The translations under genes were made by a program, and so were the position numbers. A stretch of DNA of 64,000 nucleotides, from NCBI GenBank assembly GCA_024687745.1, contig JAILEM010000084.1, positions 1 to 64,000 on the forward strand. Direction: 5' to 3'. Below, piece after piece: positions 36,401 to 45,899 of the stretch. Numbering within the stretch: the first letter of the stretch is position 1; each line of letters starts with the position of its first letter. The notes below the pieces were generated by a model. The model was not told the DNA's origin, searched no databases, and saw nothing but the letters and a program-made list of their open reading frames with translations. This DNA is from Lachnospiraceae bacterium. Lineage in GTDB: Bacteria; Bacillota; Clostridia; Lachnospirales; Lachnospiraceae.

Positions 36401-37198
36401 TCTCTCTCCGAATATCTCCTTCCTTGTTTCAAGATACCTGTTATAGCTGTCCAGGATAACCTCCTTATAATCCCCGTCATCGAAGGTTATATCGGTAAGC
36501 TCTGTGGAGAAGGTGGTATGACGGCAGTGATCTGACCAGTATGTGTCAAGGACTCTTATCTCTGTCATTGTCGGATCCCTGTCCTCATCCTCTTTAAAGT
36601 ATTTTCTTATATGTTTAAAATCATTAAAGGTCATGGCAAGGGAAAGGGAATCATAGAGCTTTTTAAGCTCCGTATCATCCATATCCTTAAATCCGTCAAA
36701 TACCCTGATATCCTCCGGCTCATCGTATTCTGTTATGAGAGTCTCGGGCTTTTGCATTCCGCTCTCTCTCGAATCCACAGGATTTATACAGTAATCCTTT
36801 ATCGATTCAAACTCCTCATCGGTCATTGACCCGGTCAGACAATATGTTACAGCCGTCTTTATCACGGGATCTTCATCCTCATTTAAGAATTTAACGCACT
36901 GTTCTGCGGAGTCAGCCCTCTGGTCAAACTGTCCCGGCAAAAACTCGATAGAAAATACCCTGTCGTTATCCTCCCTGTCAAAATCCTCCTCATAGAGAAG
37001 GTCGACCGGCGGCTCCGAAAATACAGTTGATTTAGCCTTTTCATATGTATCCTCGGATAGATTCTCTATATCATATCTTATAAGCATCCTTACCTTAGAG
37101 AGTCCCACGACCGAAAGATAATTCAGGATATCCGCTTTAAGCTCCCTGCCCTTTACCGCATAAGGCTCCTTTTTTTCCACATAGATTCGTCTGACCAT
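33425..37198 (-). CDS. purL: Phosphoribosylformylglycinamidine synthase (single-chain PurL)
   Basis: Fourth step of purine synthesis: FGAR + Gln + ATP to FGAM. The 1257-residue single chain joins the synthetase (for example [34 protein letters not shown]) to a C-terminal class I glutaminase with nucleophile Cys in [19 protein letters not shown] and His in SHGEGR. It lies 22 nt downstream of radA and overlaps the AEC gene. Other pur genes are at 43.9-47.5 kb. Confidence 0.95.
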   Translation of the reverse strand: [1257 protein letters not shown]

Positions 37199-37220
37199 TT
37201 TTTTCTCCTCTTTAATATCC

Positions 37221-38591
37221 TTATATATATTTTAGTACCTCGGACAGATTGCTTACGCCGATAAGCTTTATGTCCTTTGTATCTTCAACCTGATCCAGTG
37301 AGCTTTTGGGCAGGATACAGCTTGAAAATCCAAGCTTCTTTGCCTCCTTTACCCTTAGCATGGCACCGCTTACAGATCTTACCTCTCCGCTTAAGCCCAC
37401 CTCTCCGAAGACTATTATGTCCCTTGGTATACTCTTATTTCTGTAGCTTGAGATGACCGCCATGACGATCCCCAGATCCATGGCCGGCTCTACCATCCTC
37501 ATACCGCCTGCGACATTTACATAGGCGTCACATTCGGAGGTCTTAAGAGAAAGCCTTTTCTCAAGTACTGCCATCAGAAGGTTAAACCTGTTTATGTCTG
37601 CTCCGGTTGCCTGTCTTTTGGGGAATCCAAAGCTTGTTCTTGCAACAAGTGCCTGTATCTCCAAAAGTATCGGCCTTGTTCCCTCCATGGCACAGGCCAC
37701 AACGGATCCGGGCGCATCTTCAGGCCTTCCCGAGAGCATGTATTCCGAAGGGTTCATGACCTCACAAAGTCCTGAGGACCTCATCTCAAAAACACCTATC
37801 TCGTTCGTTGAACCAAAACGGTTCTTTACCCCTCTTAATATCCTGTAGGAAGCAAATCTGTCACCCTCAAAGTATAAAACGGTATCAACCATGTGCTCAA
37901 GCACCCTCGGCCCTGCGACCGTTCCCTCCTTTGTGACATGTCCCACTATAAAAACGGCAATATTTAAAGATTTTGCCAATGTAAGGAGGATGGAGGTAGC
38001 CTCCCTTACCTGGGAAACAGATCCGGGTGCCGAAGAGACACTGTCTGAATACATAGTCTGAATGGAATCTATCACTACGATCTCAGGCTTTTCATTTTTG
38101 ATCGATGTGCTTATGATATCAAGGTCTGTTTCACAAAACAATAAAAGATTGTCGTTAAAGCTTCCGATCCTCATCGCCCTCATCTTGATCTGCTTTAAGG
38201 ATTCCTCCCCCGAAACATACAGTATCTTATGTCCGTTATCCGAAAGGTTCTTACATACCTGCAGAAGGATGGTCGATTTACCTATCCCCGGATCTCCGCC
38301 AACAAGGATAAGGGAACCCTCTACAACTCCGCCTCCCAGAACCCTGTCAAACTCGTTTATACCGGTGGTTATCCTTTCATTTTCCGTAAGCTCTATGGAG
38401 GACATTTTTGAGGGCGCATGATCAGAAGATACTGCGCCCTTAATATGTTTACCGCCATTTGAAATTTTGCTGACAGGCTCTTCCACAAAGGTATTCCACT
38501 GCTTGCAGCCGGGACACTGCCCCATCCATTTTGCGGATTCATACCCGCATTCAGAGCAGAAGAATACCGTAGTCCTTTTTGAATTTGCCAT
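37221..38591 (-). CDS. radA: DNA repair protein RadA
   Basis: RecA-like ATPase that promotes branch migration in recombination. The 456-residue protein has the N-terminal zinc finger CSECGYESAKWMGQCPGC, Walker A GGDPGIGKST, the RadA-specific KNRFG motif and a C-terminal Lon-like domain. I moved the start from 38621 to the ATG at 38591 (MANSKRTT), preceded by AAGGACAGG. It precedes purL by 22 nt. Confidence 0.95.
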   Translation of the reverse strand: MANSKRTTVFFCSECGYESAKWMGQCPGCKQWNTFVEEPVSKISNGGKHIKGAVSSDHAPSKMSSIELTENERITTGINEFDRVLGGGVVEGSLILVGGDPGIGKSTILLQVCKNLSDNGHKILYVSGEESLKQIKMRAMRIGSFNDNLLLFCETDLDIISTSIKNEKPEIVVIDSIQTMYSDSVSSAPGSVSQVREATSILLTLAKSLNIAVFIVGHVTKEGTVAGPRVLEHMVDTVLYFEGDRFASYRILRGVKNRFGSTNEIGVFEMRSSGLCEVMNPSEYMLSGRPEDAPGSVVACAMEGTRPILLEIQALVARTSFGFPKRQATGADINRFNLLMAVLEKRLSLKTSECDAYVNVAGGMRMVEPAMDLGIVMAVISSYRNKSIPRDIIVFGEVGLSGEVRSVSGAMLRVKEAKKLGFSSCILPKSSLDQVEDTKDIKLIGVSNLSEVLKYI

Positions 38592-38624
38592 AAAATCCTG
38601 TCCTTTTTTATTTATAAACATCCA

Positions 38625-38644
38625 GAGATCCGGCTTTGGATCTC
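38625..38644 (-). terminator. Weak stem-loop between the endosialidase-like gene and radA
   Basis: GAGATCC pairs with GGATCTC around a 6-nt loop; the minus strand continues TGGATGTTTATAAAT without a clear T-run. The GCTTTGGATC segment is also repeated nearby. Partial terminator at best. Confidence 0.35.
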
Positions 38645-38660
38645 CGGCTAAAGCTTTGGA

Positions 38661-39071
38661 TCAGAGATAGATCTTAACCTCTACATCCTCACCCCGGGTA
38701 AGCTCTACACTGAAACTCAGCTTTCCGCCGAGATTTGTCTTTATCTTCCCGGCACTCTTTCCGCCGACCGATACGTTATATTCCGTATCCTCGGTAAGTC
38801 CGACCGTTATCTGTGCATCCTCGTTACCCGAAACCTTAAACTCTACCCCGTCCTTTGTAGCCCTGAAATCATTTACCGAGGTTCCGGGTTCCGATTCATA
38901 TACAAATAACCCGTCTCTCTCAAGCTTGGTAAGCTCATTGTAGGTCTTTACCTTATAGAGATTACCGCCGCTTTCAAAGTCCTCAAGCTTTGACTTTTTA
39001 TCGAGCTCATAGTCTCCAAAGCTCAAAGTACCGTCCTTCTCGGTTCTGATCAATTCCTTTACAGCTGCCAT
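38661..39071 (-). CDS. Small conserved protein, often labelled endosialidase (function unknown)
   Basis: The 136-residue protein (MAAVKELIRTEKDGTLSFGDYEL) has no signal peptide and no enzyme motif. The sequence is mostly short beta-strand-like segments (DGVEFKVSGNEDAQITVGLTEDTEYNVSVGGKSAGK). Similar Lachnospiraceae proteins often carry the label endosialidase, which I do not think is supported by any catalytic residue. The second ATG is preferred because GGAGGG lies at better spacing. It is between clpC and radA on one strand. Confidence 0.75.
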   Translation of the reverse strand: MAAVKELIRTEKDGTLSFGDYELDKKSKLEDFESGGNLYKVKTYNELTKLERDGLFVYESEPGTSVNDFRATKDGVEFKVSGNEDAQITVGLTEDTEYNVSVGGKSAGKIKTNLGGKLSFSVELTRGEDVEVKIYL

Positions 39072-39121
39072 CATTTACCCTCCTCTTAAAAATCGGTTAT
39101 TTATACCTTGTCCCTTTGGTT

Positions 39122-41569
39122 TCAGTTGCCTGATATCTTAAATTCTCCTTTTACAAAGGAGACAGTTGCATTCTTACAGTCCTTAAGCTCTCCTTCAAGA
39201 ACCGCCTCCGCGAGAGGATCCTCTATCAGAGTCTGTACCGCCCTCCTAAGAGGCCTTGCTCCGTATTTTTTGTCCGTACCCTTTTCTATGACTCTCTTTT
39301 TGGCCGAATCCGTAACCTTAAGACTGATACCGAGCTCATCCTTCATTCTTTCGGCAAGCTTATCGGTCATCAGAGTCACTATCCTCTTCATATCATTTTC
39401 ATTGAGTGACCTGAATACTATAGTCTCATCTATCCTGTTTAAAAACTCAGGTCTGAAGAGCTTTTTTACCTCCTCCATAACGGCTTTTTTCATGTCGTCA
39501 TGGCCCTTTTCCTCACTGTTATCGGTTACAAATCCAAGCTTCTTAGGCTCCATAATCCTGCCGGCTCCTGCATTGGACGTCATTATTATAACACAGTTCT
39601 TAAAGCTTACCTTACGTCCGTTTGAGTCGGTTATATGACCGTCATCAAGAACCTGAAGCAGTATATTGAAGACATCCGGATGGGCCTTCTCGATCTCATC
39701 GAACAATACCACTGAATAAGGGTTTCTTCTGACCTTTTCGGATAATTGACCGCCCTCCTCAAAGCCTACATATCCCGGAGGCGAACCGATCATTTTGGAA
39801 ACGGTATGCTTCTCCATATATTCGGACATATCCAGCCTTATCATAGCATCCTCTGTCCCGAAGAGTACCTCTGTTAAAGCCTTTGAAAGCTCTGTCTTAC
39901 CTACACCCGTGGGACCCAGGAACAGAAATGACCCGATCGGTCTGTTCTTTTCCTTAAGGCCTACCCTGCCTCTTTTGATGGCTCTGCTTACGGCACTTAT
40001 CGCCTCTTCCTGACCGATTACCCTCTTCCTTATCTCCTTTTCCATCTTAAGAAGCTTTGAGCTCTCGGCCTCTTCTATCCTCTTAAGAGGGATCTTTGTC
40101 CATTCGGATACCACATCCGAGATATCCTCCTTATTTACTTCCAAAGCCCTGCTCTCAGCTTTTTTCTTTCTCCTTACCTTCTTTTCATGTTCCTTTTCGA
40201 TGACCTTCTGTTCCTTTACAAGCTCTGCATAATCCTCAAGCCTGTCTTCCCTTAATGCCTGTTCCTTTTCTTCGTTAAAGGACTCCATCCTGTTTACAAA
40301 ATCATCATCTATCTCTGTTTTTTTATACAATGCAAGCCTTACCTTGGCTGAGGCTTCATCCATTATATCTATCGCCTTGTCGGGAAGAAATCTGTCATTT
40401 ATATATCTTGCGGAGAGCTTTACGCAGGCTTCTACCGCCTCATCGGAGATCTTTACACCGTGGTGTTTCTCATAGTTGGGCCTGATACCCTTAAGGATCT
40501 TTACTGTATCCTCTTCGGTTGGCTCATTGACGGTTATCTTCTGGAACCTTCTCTCAAGGGCGGCATCCTTCTCTATATACTTTCTGTATTCATCATAGGT
40601 CGTGGCGCCTATAAGCTGTATCTCCCCTCTTGCAAGGGATGGCTTTAAGATATTTGATGCATCGATCTTACCCTCAGACCCTCCGGCACCTATTATGGTA
40701 TGCACTTCATCTATAAAGAGGATGATATTGCCCGCCAGCGTGACCTCTTTTATGACATTTTTGATCCTTTCCTCAAATTCGCCCCTGTATTTACTTCCCG
40801 CAACCATTGCCGAAAGGTCAAGTGTGAGGAGTCTTTTGTTAAGTAAGAGATTCGGTACGTCTCCGGATACTATCTTAAGCGCAAGTCCCTCAACTATAGC
40901 TGTCTTTCCGACTCCCGGCTCTCCTACGAGACAGGGGTTGTTTTTGGTCCTCCTGCTCAGGGTCTGGATTATCCTTCTTATCTCCTCTTCCCTGCCTATA
41001 ACAGGATCGAGCTTTCCTTCCTCCGCAAGCTTTGTTATATCCCTGCTGTAGGAATCAACAGTGGATTCTCCCTCCCCGGCAAAGCGCTTTGATGCCCTTG
41101 CATTCTGGATCTCTTCCTTAAACTTTGTAAGATCCTCGCCCATTGCAACGATCACATCAACATAGAGCTTCTGGATATTTATACCTAAGGTATTGAGTAT
41201 CCTTACCGCAAGGTTATCCACATCCTTTATTATGGCTATCAGGATATGTTCAGTTCCTATCTCCTCTGCCTTAAAAGAATCCGCAACCTCATCTGCTCCT
41301 TCAAGGATCATTTTAAGCTTCGGTGTATAGCCGTCGCGCTCTTTTATATCGGTAAAACTGTCAATTGCTATCTGCTCTCTTATAAGCTTTTCAATATCCT
41401 CGGTCTTTGCACCGTTTTCCGTAAGTATCTTTGATGCGGTGCCCTTCCCCTCCTCTATGAGGCCTATTAAGAGGTGCTCTGTACCTACATAACCATGACC
41501 AAGCTTTTTGGAATATTTTTCGGCTATACTTACAGCCTTCTTTGCTCTTTCATTAAAACTCAACAGCAT
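39122..41569 (-). CDS. clpC: ATP-dependent Clp protease ATP-binding subunit ClpC
   Basis: The 815-residue AAA+ unfoldase of the ClpCP protease has two Clp N repeats (about 1-145), AAA1 with GEPGVGKT, a middle coiled coil (EKEQALREDRLEDYAELVKEQK), and AAA2 with GPTGVGKT and VVLFDEIEKAHPD. A ClpP-contact-like segment LGFVTDNSEEK is visible. The usual ctsR-mcsA-mcsB partners are not adjacent, so control by CtsR cannot be shown here. Confidence 0.95.
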   Translation of the reverse strand: MLLSFNERAKKAVSIAEKYSKKLGHGYVGTEHLLIGLIEEGKGTASKILTENGAKTEDIEKLIREQIAIDSFTDIKERDGYTPKLKMILEGADEVADSFKAEEIGTEHILIAIIKDVDNLAVRILNTLGINIQKLYVDVIVAMGEDLTKFKEEIQNARASKRFAGEGESTVDSYSRDITKLAEEGKLDPVIGREEEIRRIIQTLSRRTKNNPCLVGEPGVGKTAIVEGLALKIVSGDVPNLLLNKRLLTLDLSAMVAGSKYRGEFEERIKNVIKEVTLAGNIILFIDEVHTIIGAGGSEGKIDASNILKPSLARGEIQLIGATTYDEYRKYIEKDAALERRFQKITVNEPTEEDTVKILKGIRPNYEKHHGVKISDEAVEACVKLSARYINDRFLPDKAIDIMDEASAKVRLALYKKTEIDDDFVNRMESFNEEKEQALREDRLEDYAELVKEQKVIEKEHEKKVRRKKKAESRALEVNKEDISDVVSEWTKIPLKRIEEAESSKLLKMEKEIRKRVIGQEEAISAVSRAIKRGRVGLKEKNRPIGSFLFLGPTGVGKTELSKALTEVLFGTEDAMIRLDMSEYMEKHTVSKMIGSPPGYVGFEEGGQLSEKVRRNPYSVVLFDEIEKAHPDVFNILLQVLDDGHITDSNGRKVSFKNCVIIMTSNAGAGRIMEPKKLGFVTDNSEEKGHDDMKKAVMEEVKKLFRPEFLNRIDETIVFRSLNENDMKRIVTLMTDKLAERMKDELGISLKVTDSAKKRVIEKGTDKKYGARPLRRAVQTLIEDPLAEAVLEGELKDCKNATVSFVKGEFKISGN

Positions 41570-41597
41570 AAAAATGCCTTTCTGTATTCTTTAATAG

Positions 41598-43871
41598 TTA
41601 ATCATCCGTATCCAGAAATTCAAACTCGAAATCATCATCCATCTCAAGGTTTACGGTATCGGGGCTTACAGGCTCCGAGCTTTGGGAAAGTCCGCCTAAG
41701 TATCCCTGGTTCTGCTGATAGCCTGACTGCTGTCTGTTGTCGGAATAGCCGGAATTATAATCATATCCCGAACCGGACATATTGTTATACCGGTTCTCCT
41801 GACCTGAGTACCCGTATGACTGATATCCGCCATTTCCGTACCCCTGTCCCGGGTACTGGCCCATTCCGTAATCAGATCCCATTCCCTGATACTGACCGTT
41901 CATGGGATTAGTGTACTGTGATCCGGGATCTGTGTACTGATCCTGTACATACTGTCCCGAATACGGATCCTGCTGATATGCGGTAGGATTACTGAATAAT
42001 GCACCTGTGTCATATCCGGGATCCCCGTATCCGTTATAGGAAGCAGCCTCGCGTTCTCTCTGTCTCTTTCGCTCCTCCTGCTGCCTTAATATCTCATCCC
42101 TCTTTCTTTCAAGCTCCTTTATCTTTCTTTCCTGCTCCTCCAAAGCCTTCTGTTTCAGACCTTCCTCCTCTGACCTCTGCCTTTGAGTCTCTCTTTCCCT
42201 TGCTTCTTCAGCCTGTCTTCTTGAGATCTCCTCCTGTCTTCTGGCCTCCTCTATGGCTTTTTCTCTTGCTCTCTTTGCCTCCTGCTGTCTGGCACTTGCA
42301 AGCTCTCTTTCCTTAGCCGCCGACTCTTCTCTTTCCTTTGCAATAGTTGCCTCTCTCTCCTGTGCAAGGGCAAATTCGATCTCCTGGGTACTTATCTCAT
42401 CGGTGGAAGACTTAACAGGCTTTTTCTGCCTTATCTTTACATCTTCATCTTCATCCTCATAAGCCTCATCTGACTGTACATTTTGAGGTTTTACTTGCAG
42501 AGGTGCACGCTTTTCTTCAGATTCCGGTTTTTTGATACGGTTTGGCTTTAAGAGTGCTTCATCATCTTCTTCCTCCCCGTCTGTCTCAGGACGGGCTGTG
42601 GCATATTTTTCGGAATACTTGTTCTTCTCATTGCCTCTGGGTCTTCTTTCATCACTCGTATCCTTCATTGCACTTTCCATGGCTGCCCAGTCAAAGGATG
42701 AAGGATCTTCACTGTTTTTTTTCTTTTTTAATCCTTTTTCCTTCTTTTTTAATGTCTTTTCTTCATCTGCAGCCGATGTGACAGGCAGAGGCTTCCTCTC
42801 ATTTACGTCATCATCCATGCTCTCCCTTGCAAGCTGACTTGCAGTAATCTTTCCGGTATTGCCTGCGGATGATGCCTGCTTTTTATGAACGGTTTTTTCC
42901 GTATCCTTTACATCCTCGACTTCTTTTCCCGCATAGTATTCATCTTCATCGATATATTCGTATCCCTGGTACTCTTTTAATTTCACCAGGGAAACTATCA
43001 TTATTATAAGGAAGATGAGCATGAGGAGGAACAGAGCCCCCACAACTATATAAACCCATATGGGAAGATCGGTTAAGCCTAACTCGGATGAATCATCTCC
43101 GCCTATCTTTATTCCACCCGTATCTGCAGCTGTGGTTATAAACCTCTGATACGTTCCTTCGGTCTGGTCATACTGATACCATCCCTTATTTCCGTCAGAG
43201 CTTAGTGCATATAAAAGGAAAAAATCCGCCGCCCCGCCGGATGTAGCCGTACCGTCGGCATTTATATTATCCGATCTCATATATGCTTCAAGGTTTGATC
43301 CGTTCCACTGCAGAGTAGCCTTGGTATATCCCTCCGGTATTATCACATCCTCGGCTGCCTTGAGGATTATAATATACTTACCGTTACCTCCGTCTATGCT
43401 TCTGTAATCAGCAAGATCAGGACTTATACCGTCATATATCTTGAAGCCGCCGTTAGCGCCGGCGGAATCGGTCGTATACAAAAGAGTCAGATCTGCCAGA
43501 TCAAATTTTGCACATTCACAGGCAACTCCCTGATAGGTCGTTGTTTCTTTATGGAAGGAAGCCGGCATAAGATCATCCGCAAATACTGAAGAAACCAAAA
43601 CCTCAGCATTGGGAGTCGGGATGGTTGCCATTTCAACTCCTGTTGATGCCACTGCAGGTGCAGCCATATCACCCTCTGCGGGAGCTTCACCCTCTGCCGG
43701 TATTTCACCCTCTGCGGGAACCTCTCCCTCTGCAGGCGCCTCACCCTCGGGAGCTGCTTCTTCTGTCGCAGCTGCTCCTTCATCTGCTGCATATACAGAA
43801 GCGAGGGGATTGACTGACAGAGTCAAAGTCAATAATCCAATTCCAAGCATTTTAAAAATTCTGTTCTTCAT
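41598..43871 (-). CDS. Large single-pass membrane protein with disordered cytoplasmic tail (unknown)
   Basis: The 757-residue protein is not recognised. Layout: signal peptide with cleavage near SVYA-ADE; a (PAEGE)n linker (about 42-70); an extracellular domain (about 85-265); one TM helix (about 270-298, PIWVYIVVGALFLLMLIFLI); a charged tail; a Glu/Arg-rich predicted coiled coil (about 480-610); a Tyr/Gln/Gly/Asn-rich region (about 610-730); and an acidic end DDDFEFEFLDTDD. I use the ATG at 43871, since the track GTG at 43874 sits too close to AAAGGAG. Neighbours (clpC, purD) give no functional clue. A scaffold or envelope-sensing role is a guess. Confidence 0.8.
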   Translation of the reverse strand: MKNRIFKMLGIGLLTLTLSVNPLASVYAADEGAAATEEAAPEGEAPAEGEVPAEGEIPAEGEAPAEGDMAAPAVASTGVEMATIPTPNAEVLVSSVFADDLMPASFHKETTTYQGVACECAKFDLADLTLLYTTDSAGANGGFKIYDGISPDLADYRSIDGGNGKYIIILKAAEDVIIPEGYTKATLQWNGSNLEAYMRSDNINADGTATSGGAADFFLLYALSSDGNKGWYQYDQTEGTYQRFITTAADTGGIKIGGDDSSELGLTDLPIWVYIVVGALFLLMLIFLIIMIVSLVKLKEYQGYEYIDEDEYYAGKEVEDVKDTEKTVHKKQASSAGNTGKITASQLARESMDDDVNERKPLPVTSAADEEKTLKKKEKGLKKKKNSEDPSSFDWAAMESAMKDTSDERRPRGNEKNKYSEKYATARPETDGEEEDDEALLKPNRIKKPESEEKRAPLQVKPQNVQSDEAYEDEDEDVKIRQKKPVKSSTDEISTQEIEFALAQEREATIAKEREESAAKERELASARQQEAKRAREKAIEEARRQEEISRRQAEEARERETQRQRSEEEGLKQKALEEQERKIKELERKRDEILRQQEERKRQREREAASYNGYGDPGYDTGALFSNPTAYQQDPYSGQYVQDQYTDPGSQYTNPMNGQYQGMGSDYGMGQYPGQGYGNGGYQSYGYSGQENRYNNMSGSGYDYNSGYSDNRQQSGYQQNQGYLGGLSQSSEPVSPDTVNLEMDDDFEFEFLDTDD

Positions 43872-43888
43872 CACCGCTCCTTTCGAAA

Positions 43889-45175
43889 TCAGGCTTCTGT
43901 GCCGATTTCATCAATAGCCTTTCCTATATCGGATCTGCAATATTTATTATCAAAATTGACCCATTCGGTCGCTTCGTATGCATTCGCTCTTGCTTTTTTC
44001 AGGTCATCCCCTATTGCCGTTATACCAAGTACCCTTCCACCGTTTGTGACTAACTTACCATCCTTAAGGGCTGTACCTGCGTGGAAGCAATAATACCCCT
44101 TCCTGTCTTTGAAGCTGTCAAGACCCTTTATCTCATATCCCTTTTCATAGCTTACGGGATATCCTTTGGAAGCAAGAACTACACAGACACAGGCATTGTC
44201 CTCAAAGTCAAGCTCTATCTCGTCAAGCTTTCCGTCTATACAGGCATCGATAACGTCAAGGATATCATTGTTCATCCTGGGCAGTACGACCTGAGCCTCG
44301 GGATCTCCGAATCTTGCATTATACTCAAGGACCTTTGGCCCGTCCTTTGTAAGCATGAGACCGAAGAAGATTATCCCCTTAAACTCACGTCCCTCCTTTG
44401 CCATGGCATCTACGGTGGGCTTAAATATATTTTTCCTGCAATATTCATCTATCTCCTTGGTATAGAAGGGACTCGGTGAAAAGGTTCCCATTCCTCCCGT
44501 ATTAAGACCCTTATCCCCATCAAGGGCTCTCTTATGATCCTGAGCGGATGTCATGGGCTTTACAGTCTTTCCGTCTACGAAGGAAAGCACGGAAACCTCC
44601 CTTCCTGTCATGAACTCTTCTATAACAAGCTTATTGCCGGCATTTCCAAACTTCTTATCAATCATGATCTCCCTGATTCCGTCTTCTGCTTCCCTGAGAT
44701 CATTACATATCAGCACTCCCTTTCCAAGCGCCAGCCCATCAGCCTTTAATACAACCGGAAATTCCGATAGCTTTTCTACATATTCAAGTGCTTTGGCGGG
44801 ATCATCAAAGCTTTCATATGAAGCTGTCGGAATATTGTACTTTTTCATGAGTTCCTTCGAAAAAGCCTTACTTCCCTCCAAAACGGCGGCTGCCCTCTTT
44901 GGTCCGAAAGCACGAAGCCCCCTTTCCTCCAAAACATCAACCAATCCGCCTACCAAAGGATCATCGGGCCCGACTATGACAAGATCTGCATTTTTGGAAA
45001 CAGCATAGGATGCTATCCTTTCAAAATCCATTACCGGAATATTTTCACATTCGGCTAACTCTGCTATCCCTGCATTACCCGGAACGCAGTAAATTTTTTC
45101 TGCCCTTTTACTTTCGCTGACTTTTTTTATGATGGCATGTTCTCTTCCGCCTGATCCCACTACAAGAACTATCAT
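43889..45175 (-). CDS. purD: Phosphoribosylamine-glycine ligase (GAR synthetase)
   Basis: Second step of purine synthesis. The ATP-grasp enzyme has VVGSGGREHAI at the N terminus, PVVLKADGLALGKGV and YNARFGDPEAQVVLPRM. I moved the start from 45193 to the ATG at 45175 (MIVLVVGSG); the track start is a TTG reading through the ribosome site AAAGGA. Last gene in purE-purM-purN-purD, 97 nt after purN. Confidence 0.95.
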   Translation of the reverse strand: MIVLVVGSGGREHAIIKKVSESKRAEKIYCVPGNAGIAELAECENIPVMDFERIASYAVSKNADLVIVGPDDPLVGGLVDVLEERGLRAFGPKRAAAVLEGSKAFSKELMKKYNIPTASYESFDDPAKALEYVEKLSEFPVVLKADGLALGKGVLICNDLREAEDGIREIMIDKKFGNAGNKLVIEEFMTGREVSVLSFVDGKTVKPMTSAQDHKRALDGDKGLNTGGMGTFSPSPFYTKEIDEYCRKNIFKPTVDAMAKEGREFKGIIFFGLMLTKDGPKVLEYNARFGDPEAQVVLPRMNNDILDVIDACIDGKLDEIELDFEDNACVCVVLASKGYPVSYEKGYEIKGLDSFKDRKGYYCFHAGTALKDGKLVTNGGRVLGITAIGDDLKKARANAYEATEWVNFDNKYCRSDIGKAIDEIGTEA

Positions 45176-45272
45176 TTTTTTATATCCTTTCAAATAATAT
45201 GGAGAATCATCTGATATTTATTGTTTTAAATAATATCGCCCGATTCAAAAACGCATCTGTCGTATAAGTCCG

Positions 45273-45899
45273 TTATTCGATAACAGAGGCTTTATTATCC
45301 TTAAGCACAACCCTGCCATGCGCTATTGCGTCTATCACCTTTGGCAGGATAACCCATTCCGCCTCCTCCATGACTCTCTTCTGGAGGATATCCGGAGTAT
45401 CATCATTCTTTATATATACGGCCTTCTGCATTATTATGGGTCCCGTATCCGTGCCCTCGTCAACAAAATGAACCGTTGCCCCGGTGACCTTTACTCCCCT
45501 TTCGAGCACCTTTTCATGCACCTTAAGCCCATAAAAACCGTCTCCGCAAAACGAGGGGATAAGGCTTGGATGAATATTTATTATCCTTCCTTTATATTTC
45601 GAAACGAAATTTCCGGGAAGCACTACCAGAAAACCCGCAAGCACGATAAGCTCTGCTTTGGCATCTTCTATTGCCTCTGTCATGGCCCTTCCGTACTCTT
45701 CCCTGTCAAAGTAGTCCTTAGGCCTTATGCAGGCAGTTTCGATCCCTGCCTTAGCTGCCCTTGTAAGTGCATATGCATCAGTCCTGTTGCTGATTACGAG
45801 TGTTATTTTTGCATCGGTAACCGTCCCTTTGTCAATTGCATCTATCACAGCCTGAAGGTTGGTTCCGCCACCCGATACGAGTACGGCTATATTTAACAT
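45273..45899 (-). CDS. purN: Phosphoribosylglycinamide formyltransferase
   Basis: Third purine step, using 10-formyl-THF. The 208-residue protein has [15 protein letters not shown], the catalytic [17 protein letters not shown] and [13 protein letters not shown]. Its start overlaps purM by 7 nt, so translation is coupled. The extension around FCGDGFYG is common in Clostridia. Confidence 0.94.
   Translation of the reverse strand: MLNIAVLVSGGGTNLQAVIDAIDKGTVTDAKITLVISNRTDAYALTRAAKAGIETACIRPKDYFDREEYGRAMTEAIEDAKAELIVLAGFLVVLPGNFVSKYKGRIINIHPSLIPSFCGDGFYGLKVHEKVLERGVKVTGATVHFVDEGTDTGPIIMQKAVYIKNDDTPDILQKRVMEEAEWVILPKVIDAIAHGRVVLKDNKASVIE

Noticed and set aside
42532-42837. Ser/Phe-rich plus-strand ORF
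   Set aside because: Antisense of the Lys/Glu-rich tail of the 757-residue membrane protein.
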